A stretch of 64,000 bases of DNA from Advenella sp. FME57 (GCF_014897675.1 NZ_JABUXU010000010.1:62001-126000); one strand, 5' to 3'; shown: positions 11,015 through 18,707, counted from the stretch's first letter. Numbers and translations: made by a program. Notes: generated from the sequence alone by a model not told the origin.

Positions 11015-11401
11015 ATGACACATACATCCCCCGTAGACAGCTATCACGTCATCAACCTCGCTCAAAAGTTCGGTCTTTTCAGCGAACAATGGAAACCCAA
11101 GGTCGTGGCCCAAATGAACGACTACCAGTTCAAGATCGCCCGCCTGGAAGGCGATTTCATTTGGCATACCCACTTTGATACTGATGAGGCCTTCCTCGTG
11201 CTGGAGGGCGAGCTGCGTATTGACTTTCGCGATGGCAGCGTCTTGCTGCGGCAAGGCGAGCTATATGTCGTTCCCAAAGGCGTTGAGCACAAACCCTATG
11301 CCGCCAGAGAAGTAAAACTGATGCTGATAGAACCGCACGGTACTTTAAATACCGGGGAGCAAACAGGAGAACGAACGGCCCAGAATGATTTGTGGATTTA
11401 A
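11015..11401 (+). CDS. Small cupin-domain protein
   Basis: Single-domain cupin of 128 residues. Cupin motif 1 is DFIWHTHFDTDEAFLVLEGE and motif 2 is the segment around ELYVVPKGVEHKPYA; together they supply the His/Glu residues of a metal site. The start at 11015 fits the family N-terminus (YHVINLAQKFGLFSEQWKP); the frame extends upstream without family-like sequence. Its biochemical role is not known. It follows an AraC regulator gene and precedes a strong hairpin. Confidence 0.85.
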   Translation: MTHTSPVDSYHVINLAQKFGLFSEQWKPKVVAQMNDYQFKIARLEGDFIWHTHFDTDEAFLVLEGELRIDFRDGSVLLRQGELYVVPKGVEHKPYAAREVKLMLIEPHGTLNTGEQTGERTAQNDLWI

Positions 11402-11417
11402 TGGCCGACAGATTCAA

Positions 11418-11454
11418 GAGCGGCCACTCACACGACATGTGTGAGTGGCCGCTC
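11418..11454 (+). terminator. Perfect 16-bp stem hairpin after the cupin gene
   Basis: Arms GAGCGGCCACTCACAC (11418-11433) and GTGTGAGTGGCCGCTC (11439-11454) are exact reverse complements around a five-base loop. It starts 16 bases after the cupin stop. There is no run of T afterwards, so it is either a factor-assisted terminator or an mRNA 3'-end stabiliser. The rest of the gap to 11607 shows nothing recognisable. Confidence 0.6.
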
Positions 11455-11607
11455 CAACGTCTTATCGCCCTCGTCAACAGTTGCTGAGCACTTTCGACAA
11501 GATGCCGCTGCATTGGTTATCTTTGCCGGGACTTTTGCACAAATGGCCGCCGGTGCCAATCATCGCAACCGCCATCCGGCGATCTGCAGACAACCATTGC
11601 CTGCGTT

Positions 11608-12204
11608 TTATTTTGGTGCCTTTTTGGCTTTCTTGGCCTTCTTGACCACGTTGCCAGGCTGGTTTGTCAAAATTGCACTCGCAATAAGATCAAAAAGATA
11701 ATCTCCCCGCGGCGTAAATGCGGGTTGGTCCCCGACCCAGCCGAGCGCAGACATGAGGGCGAACAGGTCAATCCCTTGCATATCGGTGCGCGCCGTTCCC
11801 TCGGTCTGGGCACGCTGCAATAGTCTTGCACCCGCTTCGTGCACTGCTGAGCAGGAAGCGAAAAGCGCGGACTCCGGGTCCTCGTGGGCGCTCGCCATCA
11901 AGGCCACCACGCCGCTATAGCTCAGAACGAATGCCACGCCTTCACGAAACCACGACACGAGTGCTTCGTCTGGGGGCGCTGACGTTTCAAGTTCAACTGC
12001 CTTTTGCGTGAGTGCGTCCAGATTCTCGCGCAGCAAGGCATCGAACAAGGCCTCTCGCGTGGGGAAATGGCGCAGCAGGGTGGCCAACCCCACGCCGGCC
12101 CGGCGCGCGATATCCCGCATGGACGCATCGGCGCCATGTTCGCTAACTACGCCACGCGCGACTGAAAGAACATGGTCGTAATTTTTTTTTGCGTCTGCTC
12201 GCAT
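11608..12204 (-). CDS. TetR-family transcriptional repressor
   Basis: 198 residues from the ATG at 12204, which has AAGGA seven bases upstream; the frame continues to a TTG at 12219. The N-terminal TetR helix-turn-helix is clear: VSEHGADASMRDIARRAGVG and LATLLRHFPTREALFDALL. The ligand domain is of the type with a C-terminal SBP-like helix pair. It ends in a lysine-rich tail (KKAKKAKKAPK). It is divergent from the SDR gene at 12385, and three copies of one palindrome lie between them, so it most likely represses itself and the SDR gene. The ligand is unknown. Confidence 0.9.
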   Translation of the reverse strand: MRADAKKNYDHVLSVARGVVSEHGADASMRDIARRAGVGLATLLRHFPTREALFDALLRENLDALTQKAVELETSAPPDEALVSWFREGVAFVLSYSGVVALMASAHEDPESALFASCSAVHEAGARLLQRAQTEGTARTDMQGIDLFALMSALGWVGDQPAFTPRGDYLFDLIASAILTNQPGNVVKKAKKAKKAPK

Positions 12205-12212
12205 AAATTTCC

Positions 12213-12241
12213 TTGACAAATGGATCGCTGATCCGTATTCT
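12213..12241 (+). promoter_or_regulatory. Sigma-70-type promoter for the SDR gene, overlapping a TetR operator
   Basis: TTGACA (12213-12218) and TATTCT (12236-12241) are separated by exactly 17 bases on the + strand. The first palindrome (12222-12234) sits in the spacer, so a bound repressor would block RNA polymerase directly. Transcription would begin near 12248, giving a leader of about 137 bases before the SDR start. Inferred from sequence only. Confidence 0.65.
12222..12234. promoter_or_regulatory. TetR operator copy 1
   Basis: GGATCGCTGATCC, a near-perfect palindrome with GGATC/GATCC arms. It lies between the -35 and -10 boxes of the rightward promoter and 18 bases upstream of the tetR start codon, so it can control both genes. 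Confidence 0.7.
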
Positions 12242-12249
12242 AAATAAAC

Positions 12250-12262
12250 GGATCAGTGATCC
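12250..12262. promoter_or_regulatory. TetR operator copy 2
   Basis: GGATCAGTGATCC, the same palindrome as at 12222 with two changes in the centre. Its centre is 28 bases from copy 1, and it overlaps the expected transcription start of the SDR gene. Confidence 0.7.
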
Positions 12263-12305
12263 GGATATTTCAATCATGATTAATTTATGATTTTCTTCAT
12301 GATGT

Positions 12306-12318
12306 GGATCACTGATCC
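12306..12318. promoter_or_regulatory. TetR operator copy 3
   Basis: GGATCACTGATCC, the third copy. Its centre is 56 bases from copy 2, twice the 28-base spacing between copies 1 and 2. It lies in the leader of the SDR transcript, 66 bases before the start codon. Confidence 0.65.
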
Positions 12319-12384
12319 ATAAGATACAGCACATTCGTGCAAATGGGAATAGAAACGTGGCTTTACGCCACAAAAGGAACTGTT

Positions 12385-13119
12385 ATGGGAAAGCTAGAAG
12401 GCAAGGTTGCAGTTGTTACGGGTGGATCAAGTGGCATGGCGTTAGCCAGCGCCAAGCGATTTGTTGAAGAGGGCGCCTATGTGTTTATCACCGGCAGAAG
12501 GCAAGAGGCATTGGATGAGGCCGTTAAGCTTATTGGGCGAAACGTGACCGGCGTGCGTGCAGATTCGGCCCATTTAGACGATCTTGACCGTCTGTTCGAT
12601 ACAGTTAAACGGGAGAAGGGCAAGATTGACGTTCTGTATGCGAGTGCCGGCACGGGCGAAGCCGTTGCTTTGGGCGAGATTACCGAGCAGCATTTTGATA
12701 CGACGTTCAACCTGAATACGCGCGGCACGCTGTTTACCGTCCAGAAGGCGCTGCCATTGTTCAATGATGGCGGGTCGATCTTTATGACCGGCTCCATTGC
12801 GTCTGTGAAAGGGTTTCCAGATTTCAGTGTGTATGCGGGGAGCAAGGCAGCGTTGCACGCCTTCGCACGCGGATGGCTTAACGAACTGAAGAGCCGAAAA
12901 ATCCGCGTAAATGTGCTTAGCCCCGGGCAGATCGCCACGCCGATTCAAGAGCAGCTTTTTGACGAAGAAACAATTCGAGCTTTCGAATCCCTGGTTCCGC
13001 GCGGAAAGATGGGCAAGCCTGAAGAAATTGCGACAGCGGCGCTGTTTCTTGCTTCAGACGATTCGAGTTTTGTGAATGGCGTGGAGTTGTATGTTGATGG
13101 CGGCACTGCGGCCATCTGA
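12385..13119 (+). CDS. Short-chain dehydrogenase/reductase
   Basis: Classical SDR of 244 residues. The NAD(P) motif is VVTGGSSGMALASAKRF, where the usual GxxxGxG glycine pattern is altered to GGSSGMA. The active site has the serine in FMTGSIASV and the tyrosine/lysine in YAGSKAAL. The C-terminal VNGVELYVDGGTAAI is typical. The ATG at 12385 has AAAGGA six bases before it, better than the GTG at 12337. Control by the adjacent TetR protein is strongly suggested by the operators. The substrate cannot be inferred; such pairs often handle small xenobiotic carbonyls. Confidence 0.9.
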   Translation: MGKLEGKVAVVTGGSSGMALASAKRFVEEGAYVFITGRRQEALDEAVKLIGRNVTGVRADSAHLDDLDRLFDTVKREKGKIDVLYASAGTGEAVALGEITEQHFDTTFNLNTRGTLFTVQKALPLFNDGGSIFMTGSIASVKGFPDFSVYAGSKAALHAFARGWLNELKSRKIRVNVLSPGQIATPIQEQLFDEETIRAFESLVPRGKMGKPEEIATAALFLASDDSSFVNGVELYVDGGTAAI

Positions 13120-13360
13120 GGTCGCACCGAGCATTTGCAGCAAAAATAGTGTTCAAAAATCACGCCAAAAGCGTGCGGCCTGGCCCGGTCAACTTGAAAA
13201 AGACGACATGGGTGGTGCCGATCAATATGGAATCTCGATCACAAGACGGGATTAATTGTGGTGATTGTCCGGCGGGTGCGGTCATATCTGTACCCGCTAC
13301 CGGTCATCAATGAATGTGGGTTCGTGGTTAATCACAACGGCCCATCAATGGAGAGTTAGC

Positions 13361-13960
13361 ATGAGTTATTCAATAATTGGTTTTGGTTCGGTAGGCCAGG
13401 CGCTTGCCCGGGCATTCGCAAGAAAGAACATCGAAGTGAGCGTTGCCGGCCGACGTGCGCCCGAGGCGTTGACGCAGCAGGCACAAGCGATTGGCCCGAC
13501 CGTTGTACCCACGACGCTGCAGGAGGCCATCGCATCCGACATAATCTTCCTGGCCGTGCCGTTTCGGGAACATCGCGAAGTGGCCAAGCTATTGGCAAGC
13601 TGGCGTGGTAAGACGATTGTCGATGCGACAAATGCCTACGGCATTTCCGAGGAAGAGCTCGAAGGCTTGCCGTCGGCCGCTGTTGTCGCCAAGGCGTTTA
13701 CCGATGCCAGCGTTGTAAAGGGCTTTAACCACCTGGTGGCTGCCGTTCTGGGCGCTGATCCGAGCGTAAATGGTGGCAGCCGTGTCGTGTTTTTATCCAG
13801 CGATGATGAACATGCCGTGGCGCCGGTCGCGGCGCTGGCGGAGCAACTGGGTTATGCACCGATTGCGCTGGGGCCCCTCAAGGAAGGCGGCGCGTTGGTT
13901 CACGGCAGCGGTAATACCTGGGGGAAATTGATCTTTAAGGATTTGGTCAGGTTCAAATAG
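13361..13960 (+). CDS. NADPH-dependent F420-reductase-like Rossmann protein
   Basis: 199 residues of the NADP oxidoreductase, coenzyme F420-dependent (NAD_binding_9/F420_oxidored) type. The N-terminal MSYSIIGFGSVGQALARAF carries the GxGxxG-like dinucleotide fold, followed by VSVAGRRAPEAL, whose RR pair suits NADP. The mid-part has DIIFLAVPFREHREVA and the C-terminus GGALVHGSG. The ATG at 13361 has GGAGAG upstream. Because most bacteria with this protein lack F420, the true reaction is probably NADP-linked reduction of a metabolite. It may be co-regulated with the SDR upstream, but a 241-base gap separates them. Confidence 0.82.
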   Translation: MSYSIIGFGSVGQALARAFARKNIEVSVAGRRAPEALTQQAQAIGPTVVPTTLQEAIASDIIFLAVPFREHREVAKLLASWRGKTIVDATNAYGISEEELEGLPSAAVVAKAFTDASVVKGFNHLVAAVLGADPSVNGGSRVVFLSSDDEHAVAPVAALAEQLGYAPIALGPLKEGGALVHGSGNTWGKLIFKDLVRFK

Positions 13961-13972
13961 CGGTGTGTCAAG

Positions 13973-13996
13973 AACACCTGGAACCCAGCAGGTGTT
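13973..13996. terminator. Hairpin between convergent genes
   Basis: AACACCTG (13973-13980) pairs with CAGGTGTT (13989-13996) across an eight-base loop. It sits between the + strand reductase gene ending at 13960 and the - strand kinase gene ending at 14011, a natural place for a shared terminator. There is no strong T run. Confidence 0.45.
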
Positions 13997-14010
13997 GTTG
14001 CTCAGCGCCC

Positions 14011-14868
14011 TTACTGGGTGCTGGTCAATTGCTGCTCGCGGCGCACCCGCGCCTCTTCTTCCAGGCGACTATCTTCCAGTTCCAGCAGCAGGCTGTCCAT
14101 ATCCACGGGGCTAGCGTCGGGTTCGACATAGCCGGTCAGTTCGACATCCACGTTAAGTTCGCCCGCTTCGTAAAGCGCCCACATTTCCTTGCCATAGCTG
14201 GCAGATAGAAGTTCTGGAGCAAAGCGCCCAAAATACGCTGCAAGGTTGTTCACGTCGCGAACCAGCATCGCGCCCGCTTCTGTGTTCGCGGCGGCGTCAA
14301 CGGCCTGAGGCAGATCAATAATGACCGGGCCATCGGCGGCAAGCAGGATGTTGTATTCGGACAGATCGCCGTGTATGACGCCTGCGCAAAGCATGCGTAC
14401 AACCTGGTTGAGCAGCATGGCGTGCAGCTCCAGAGCACGTTCTTGGGTCAGGTCCACGTCGTTCAGTCGCGGCGCGACATCGCCCTCTGCATCCACAACC
14501 AGTTCCATCAGCAACACGCCGTCGGTGCATATATAGGGCTGGGGTACGCGCACGCCGGCATTGGCCAGCCGGAATAATGCGTCCACTTCGGCGTTCTGCC
14601 AGACTTCTTCCTGCATCTGGCGACCGTAGCGGCTGCCTTTTTCCATGGCGCGGGCCTGCCTGGAATTTTGTACCTTGCGGCCGTCCCGGTACGACGCTGC
14701 CTGCCGGAAGCTGCGTTGTTTGGCATCTTTGTACACTTTTGCGCATCGCGTGGCGTCGCCGCTGCGTACGACATACACGGTGGCTTCTTTGCCGCTCATG
14801 AGCTGGCTGAGCACTGCGTCGATGAGGCCTTCTTCAAGGAGCGGCACAAGCCGCTTGGGCACTTTCAC
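14011..14868 (-). CDS. RIO1-type protein kinase (PA4780 family)
   Basis: Atypical serine kinase of the bacterial RIO group, 285 residues from the GTG at 14868 (VKVPKRLVPLLEEGLID matches the usual start of this family). An in-frame TTG at 14916 would add 16 non-conserved residues. The ATP loop is MSGKEATVYVVRSG, the catalytic lysine is in RCAKVYKD, the catalytic loop is GVIHGDLSEYNILL with HGDxSxxN, and the metal-binding aspartate is in VIIDLPQAVD. The C-terminal tail is a charged helix (LEEEARVRREQQ). Its target in bacteria is not established. The 3' end of this gene is echoed in a 40-base relic at 18234. Confidence 0.9.
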   Translation of the reverse strand: MKVPKRLVPLLEEGLIDAVLSQLMSGKEATVYVVRSGDATRCAKVYKDAKQRSFRQAASYRDGRKVQNSRQARAMEKGSRYGRQMQEEVWQNAEVDALFRLANAGVRVPQPYICTDGVLLMELVVDAEGDVAPRLNDVDLTQERALELHAMLLNQVVRMLCAGVIHGDLSEYNILLAADGPVIIDLPQAVDAAANTEAGAMLVRDVNNLAAYFGRFAPELLSASYGKEMWALYEAGELNVDVELTGYVEPDASPVDMDSLLLELEDSRLEEEARVRREQQLTSTQ

Positions 14869-15128
14869 GCGACCGCCGCTATTGAGGGGCAGCAAATGTG
14901 CTGAATGCGGGGGCAAAACGGAAATAGGGTATAGGAAAGAAAGAAATTCATGCCCTATTGTAAAGGAGGTGGTAACCCACGGAGCGACAATTTCGATATT
15001 TCGCTATTGAAATCAACGACAAAACCCTCGCCGCGCCGTGATACATGGCTTCTAAGGCAGCGTGTTTTGCGAGTATTCATCCCCATTTATGGGGTAGAAC
15101 CGAGCCTTGAACACCAGGAGATTTAAGC

Positions 15129-15211
15129 TGGAGCCGGGACCAGAATCGAACCTGTAGCCCTTGCTGCGGGGAGTTCCCTGTGCTGCACCGGAGTCCGCCT
15201 CGCCATGCCCC
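15129..15211 (-). pseudogene. Degenerate tRNA-like sequence
   Basis: Read on the - strand, 83 bases look like a decayed tRNA of the long-variable-arm class: a recognisable T-arm (GGTTCGATTCTGG), a terminal CCA and a length close to the 85 bases of the tRNA-Leu at 50035. The acceptor arms no longer pair and the anticodon arm is unclear. The shared GAATCGAACC and CCTTGC-GCGGGG stretches (+ strand) suggest descent from a tRNA-Leu. The rest of the 14869-15532 gap holds only the MetR-like site. Confidence 0.4.
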
Positions 15212-15379
15212 GTCTGTCACATCGGTATTGGCAAGGTAAGTTAAGCTTAAAAACTGAGTCATTACCCTTCTTGCATAATGAGTGTGCCGTGGGGCAATGA
15301 AAGGACAGCGAATAGGGAGGGGCACATTGACGTGCCGCTCGGCGCGCTCACCATTCTATGAATGAAGCCGACGAAAGAA

Positions 15380-15392
15380 TGAATTTTATTCA
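15380..15392. promoter_or_regulatory. MetR-like operator before the mesX-mesD unit
   Basis: TGAATTTTATTCA matches the known MetR consensus TGAA-N5-TTCA exactly, including the central T. It lies 140 bases before the mesX start, an expected distance for a LysR-type activator. No metR gene is in the window, so control by a MetR elsewhere is inference. Confidence 0.55.
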
Positions 15393-15532
15393 CTTTAAAT
15401 ATGACTAATGCAATATAGACTGCCGCCTTTGCATCACAAATGTCTAGATTGCTGAAATTAAAAAAAAGAAAATTTGAGCATCGTTGAATAGATAAATGTG
15501 GGTTTTATCCTGGAAATTAAGGCAGCAGCATA

Positions 15533-16516
15533 ATGAGTACAGAGTTTACATTTGCCATTAAGAGCACTTGTTTCAATGAAGACTATCGTCCTTCAGACAA
15601 TACGCGAATCACCACCAACTTTGCCAATCTGGCCAGAGGCGAGAGTCGGCAAGAGAACCTGCGCAATACCCTTAAGATGATTGACAATCGTTTTAATGCC
15701 CTGGCGCATTGGGACAACCCTACTGGCGATCGCTATAGCGTCAACCTTGACATTATCTCAGTTGAAATGCGCTTTGAAGGTCAAAGCAATGATCGCGACC
15801 TGCCTGTGATTGAAATATTAAAGACGAGCGTAGTTGATCGAAAAACCAACGAATGCATTGAGGGCATTGTAGGAAACAATTTTTCTTCTTACGTGCGAGA
15901 TTATGACTTTAGTGTGCTGCTGCCGGAATACGCCAAGCATCAGCCCGAATTCGGCGCGCCCGAGGACTTTGGACAATTGCATGGCAAGTTGTTCAAGAGC
16001 TTTGTGAATTCAAAGACTTACAAGGATAATTTCGCCAAAGCACCTGTTATATGCCTGAGCGTGTCGAGCAGCAAGACCTATCATCGTACTGAAAACCAGC
16101 ACCCCGTGTTGGGCGTGGAATACCACCAAGATAAATATTCATTGACTGACGAGTACTTCAAAAAAATGGGGATGAAGGTCCGCTATTTCATGCCTGCCAA
16201 TAGTGCGGCGCCATTGGCCTTTTATTTTTCCGGCGATTTGCTGCGTGATTATACGGACCTTGAGCTCATTAGCACCATCAGCACGATGGACACCTTCCAA
16301 AAAATTTATCGGCCAGAGATTTACAACGCAAATTCTGCCGCAGGCAAGTCTTATCAGCCGAGTTTGAAGCACCAGGATTATTCGTTAACCCGGATTGTTT
16401 ATGATCGGGAGGAACGTAGCCGGCTGGCGGCCGAGCAGGGAAGGTACGCCGAGGAGCAGTTCATCAAACCATACCGGGCGATTCTTGAGCAATGGTCCGC
16501 GCACTCCCATCTTTGA
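15533..16516 (+). CDS. mesX: MesX (DUF1852), partner of the MesD methionine synthase
   Basis: 327-residue DUF1852 protein, the usual size. In published work on folate-independent methionine synthases, DUF1852 (MesX) is needed together with MesD and oxygen, and it is named as a putative oxygenase. Sequence features include the N-terminal FTFAIKSTCFNEDYRPSDNT and the long conserved C-terminal RIVYDREERSRL. It lies 15 bases upstream of mesD on the same strand, the arrangement expected for the pair. No transmembrane or signal segment is visible, so it should be cytoplasmic. A MetR-like site is upstream. Confidence 0.85.
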   Translation: MSTEFTFAIKSTCFNEDYRPSDNTRITTNFANLARGESRQENLRNTLKMIDNRFNALAHWDNPTGDRYSVNLDIISVEMRFEGQSNDRDLPVIEILKTSVVDRKTNECIEGIVGNNFSSYVRDYDFSVLLPEYAKHQPEFGAPEDFGQLHGKLFKSFVNSKTYKDNFAKAPVICLSVSSSKTYHRTENQHPVLGVEYHQDKYSLTDEYFKKMGMKVRYFMPANSAAPLAFYFSGDLLRDYTDLELISTISTMDTFQKIYRPEIYNANSAAGKSYQPSLKHQDYSLTRIVYDREERSRLAAEQGRYAEEQFIKPYRAILEQWSAHSHL

Positions 16517-16531
16517 AAACTCAAACACACC

Positions 16532-17572
16532 ATGACTACTATTGTGAAAAAATTATTACCCACATCAACGGCTGGCAGCCTGCCTAAACCCGCCTGGCTT
16601 GCCGAACCCGAAAAACTCTGGTCCCCCTGGAAACTGCAGGATGAGGGATTGATCGAGGGCAAGCAAGATGCGTTGCGTCTGTCTTTACAGGAGCAACAGC
16701 ACGCGGGGATTGACATCGTTAGCGACGGTGAACAAACGCGCCAGCATTTCGTGACAACATTCATTGAACACCTGGAAGGTGTGGATTTCGAGAACCGCAA
16801 GACCGTTAGAATTCGTGATCGCTATGATGCGAGCGTGCCGACGGTCGTGGGTGCCGTCGCTCGGCGCAAGCCCGTGTTTGTTGACGACGCGCGGTTTTTG
16901 CGTCAACAGACTAATCAACCGATCAAATGGGCCTTACCGGGTCCCATGACGATGATCGATACCCTGTATGATGCCCACTATCAAAGTCGCGAAAAGCTGG
17001 CTTGGGAATTTGCCAAGATTCTTAATCAGGAAGCCAAAGAGCTGGAGGCTGCGGGTGTCGATATCATCCAATTTGACGAACCTGCGTTCAATGTGTTCTT
17101 TGATGAGGTAAATGATTGGGGCGTCGCTACGCTGGAAAGAGCCATTGAAGGACTGAAGTGTGAAACCGCGGTTCATATTTGCTATGGCTATGGCATCAAA
17201 GCGAATACGGATTGGAAAAAGACGCTGGGATCCGAGTGGCGGCAGTATGAAGAAGCGTTCCCCAAGTTGCAGAAATCCAGTATCGACATCGTCTCGCTGG
17301 AATGCCAAAACTCGCACGTTCCCATGGATCTTATCGAACTGATTCGCGGTAAAAAAGTGATGGTGGGCGCCATTGATGTGGCCACAAACACCATTGAAAC
17401 ACCCGATGAAGTGGCCGATACGCTGCGAAAAGCACTGCAGTTCGTGGATGCCGATAAGCTCTATCCGTGCACCAATTGCGGCATGGCGCCATTGTCGCGT
17501 AGCGTTGCAAGAGGCAAGTTGAATGCGTTGAGTGCCGGAGCGGACATCGTTCGCAGGGAACTGGCAAACTGA
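16532..17572 (+). CDS. mesD: Core methionine synthase MesD (MetE C-terminal-like)
   Basis: 346-residue protein corresponding to the C-terminal catalytic barrel of cobalamin-independent methionine synthase, without the MetE N-terminal domain. Zinc ligands are visible as HIC (AVHICYGYG), the Glu-Cys in VSLECQN, and CTNCGM near the C-terminus. FDEPAF and LPGPMTM are family signatures. The MesD group methylates homocysteine without methyl-folate, using an as-yet undefined methyl donor, and depends on MesX. The tight mesX-mesD arrangement supports this call over a truncated metE. Confidence 0.86.
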   Translation: MTTIVKKLLPTSTAGSLPKPAWLAEPEKLWSPWKLQDEGLIEGKQDALRLSLQEQQHAGIDIVSDGEQTRQHFVTTFIEHLEGVDFENRKTVRIRDRYDASVPTVVGAVARRKPVFVDDARFLRQQTNQPIKWALPGPMTMIDTLYDAHYQSREKLAWEFAKILNQEAKELEAAGVDIIQFDEPAFNVFFDEVNDWGVATLERAIEGLKCETAVHICYGYGIKANTDWKKTLGSEWRQYEEAFPKLQKSSIDIVSLECQNSHVPMDLIELIRGKKVMVGAIDVATNTIETPDEVADTLRKALQFVDADKLYPCTNCGMAPLSRSVARGKLNALSAGADIVRRELAN

Positions 17573-17704
17573 TTTTCTGTCGGGGCATGGTCGTTGCGAA
17601 CCGTTCGTGACGACCATGCACGGGCTAAGGACGGACGTCTGGCAATCTGGCCGGACTGCTTTTCCTTAGCACTTTCAAGCTACATCCAGTATTTCAATTG
17701 CATC

Positions 17705-18214
17705 ATGTCACTTTCCACTACTGCGATTGAGCCTTTGCGTTTTCGCGAAGCGCTCGGGCACTACGCTTCCGGCATCACGGTGATCACATCGCACTTCGAA
17801 GGCGAGCCCATTGGCTTCACCTGCCAGTCGTTTCATAGCGTGTCTATGGACCCGCCGCTGGTGTCGTTCAACGTGATGACTCGTTCGACCAGCTATCCAA
17901 AAATTCGCCAGGCAGGTCGCTTCGTTGTCAATATTCTGTCCGATGAGCAAGTGGCGATCTCCAGGCAGTTCGCCCAGAGAGGCGCGGACAAGTGGCGCAA
18001 CGTCCAGTGGCAGGCATCGCCCCTGGGTAGCCCGATCCTTGCCGGCAGCCTTCACTGGCTTGATTGCGAAATGTACGCTGAATACGCCGCCGGGGATCAC
18101 TTGATTGTTATTGGTGAAGTAAAAGCGTTGAAGCTGCAGGAGGGTGCTTGCTTGCAGCCGTTGCTGTATTTCAAAGGACAGTATCGAAACATCGCCACGC
18201 CTTACGCAGTTTGA
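17705..18214 (+). CDS. Flavin reductase family protein
   Basis: 169 residues with the FMN-binding split-barrel fold of flavin reductases (YASGITVITSHFEGEPIGFTCQSF; PPLVSFNVMTRSTSYPKIR; GDHLIVIGEVKAL). Such enzymes supply reduced FMN to a two-component monooxygenase. It lies 132 bases after mesD in the same direction, so it may provide reduced flavin to MesX. That link is inference from position. The start at 17705 (MSLSTTAIEPL) fits the family; the frame is open further upstream without similarity. Confidence 0.86.
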   Translation: MSLSTTAIEPLRFREALGHYASGITVITSHFEGEPIGFTCQSFHSVSMDPPLVSFNVMTRSTSYPKIRQAGRFVVNILSDEQVAISRQFAQRGADKWRNVQWQASPLGSPILAGSLHWLDCEMYAEYAAGDHLIVIGEVKALKLQEGACLQPLLYFKGQYRNIATPYAV

Positions 18215-18233
18215 CAGTATCAGCGACCAGGCG

Positions 18234-18273
18234 TCGCACCCGTGCTTCTTCTTGCAGGCGACTATCTTCCAGT
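18234..18273 (+). repeat. Relic copy of the RIO-kinase 3' end
   Basis: Forty bases match 14041-14080, inside the 3' end of the RIO kinase gene, at 36 of 40 positions by eye and in the same orientation. The similarity starts shortly after the flavin reductase stop and ends abruptly. It is therefore a duplicated or recombined fragment, not part of a gene. Confidence 0.6.
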
Positions 18274-18310
18274 GTTTGCCACAAGGGTGGGATAGAGAAA
18301 TACCAACAAA

Positions 18311-18338
18311 TTGACATATCGGTAAATTTCGATATAAT
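18311..18338 (+). promoter_or_regulatory. arsR promoter with embedded operator
   Basis: TTGACA (18311-18316) and a perfect TATAAT (18333-18338) are 16 bases apart. The inverted repeat ATATCG-N8-CGATAT (18316-18335) lies between and across them. Transcription should start about 7 bases after the -10 box, at or next to the ATG at 18345, so the message is predicted to be leaderless. Confidence 0.75.
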
Positions 18339-18344
18339 AGAGTT

Positions 18345-18647
18345 ATGGACTTACTTGACATATTCAAAGCCCTCTCGAACCGTACTCGTCTTGATATCCT
18401 GAGACGCCTGAAGGACCCTGTAAATAACTTCCCTCCGCAAGACGAAGGGGACGTTCATACGGTGGGCGTCTGCGTAAGCAGTATCCAGGAGGGTGTTGGA
18501 TTGTCGCAGTCCACGGTCTCTGACTATCTGGCCACTTTGCAAAGAGCGGGCCTGGTTGAAGTCCAACGTATTGGTCAGTGGACCTACTATAAACGCAACG
18601 AAGAAGCCATCAGTGCGCTTGCCGAACTCATCGGCAAAGACCTGTAA
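18345..18647 (+). CDS. ArsR-family winged-helix repressor
   Basis: 100-residue regulator with the ArsR fold: FKALSNRTRLDILRRL at the N-terminus, recognition helix in LSQSTVSDYLATLQRAGLV, and wing in IGQWTYYKRNEEAI. A cysteine occurs only once (VGVCVSSI), so a classical metal site such as ELCVCDL is absent; it may sense another ligand or thiol oxidation. Two matching palindromes lie before this gene and before the next oxidoreductase gene, which argues for autoregulation and control of that gene. Confidence 0.88.
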   Translation: MDLLDIFKALSNRTRLDILRRLKDPVNNFPPQDEGDVHTVGVCVSSIQEGVGLSQSTVSDYLATLQRAGLVEVQRIGQWTYYKRNEEAISALAELIGKDL

Positions 18648-18662
18648 TTTTTTTATCACTAT

Positions 18663-18682
18663 ATATCGATAAATCCCGATAT
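18663..18682. promoter_or_regulatory. Second ArsR operator, before the oxidoreductase gene
   Basis: ATATCG-N8-CGATAT, with arms and spacing identical to the site over the arsR promoter. It lies between the arsR stop (18647) and the oxidoreductase start (18708), so the repressor can act there as well. Confidence 0.7.
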
Positions 18683-18707
18683 TCCTTTTTGACGAAATGA
18701 GAATCTA

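Noticed and set aside
15077-15325. An 82-codon frame over the tRNA-like sequence
   Set aside because: It runs through the tRNA-like relic and has no protein-like features.
16532-17572. Truncated metE
   Set aside because: The protein has all zinc ligands and the length of MesD, and mesX is next to it; it is a complete core enzyme and not a broken MetE.
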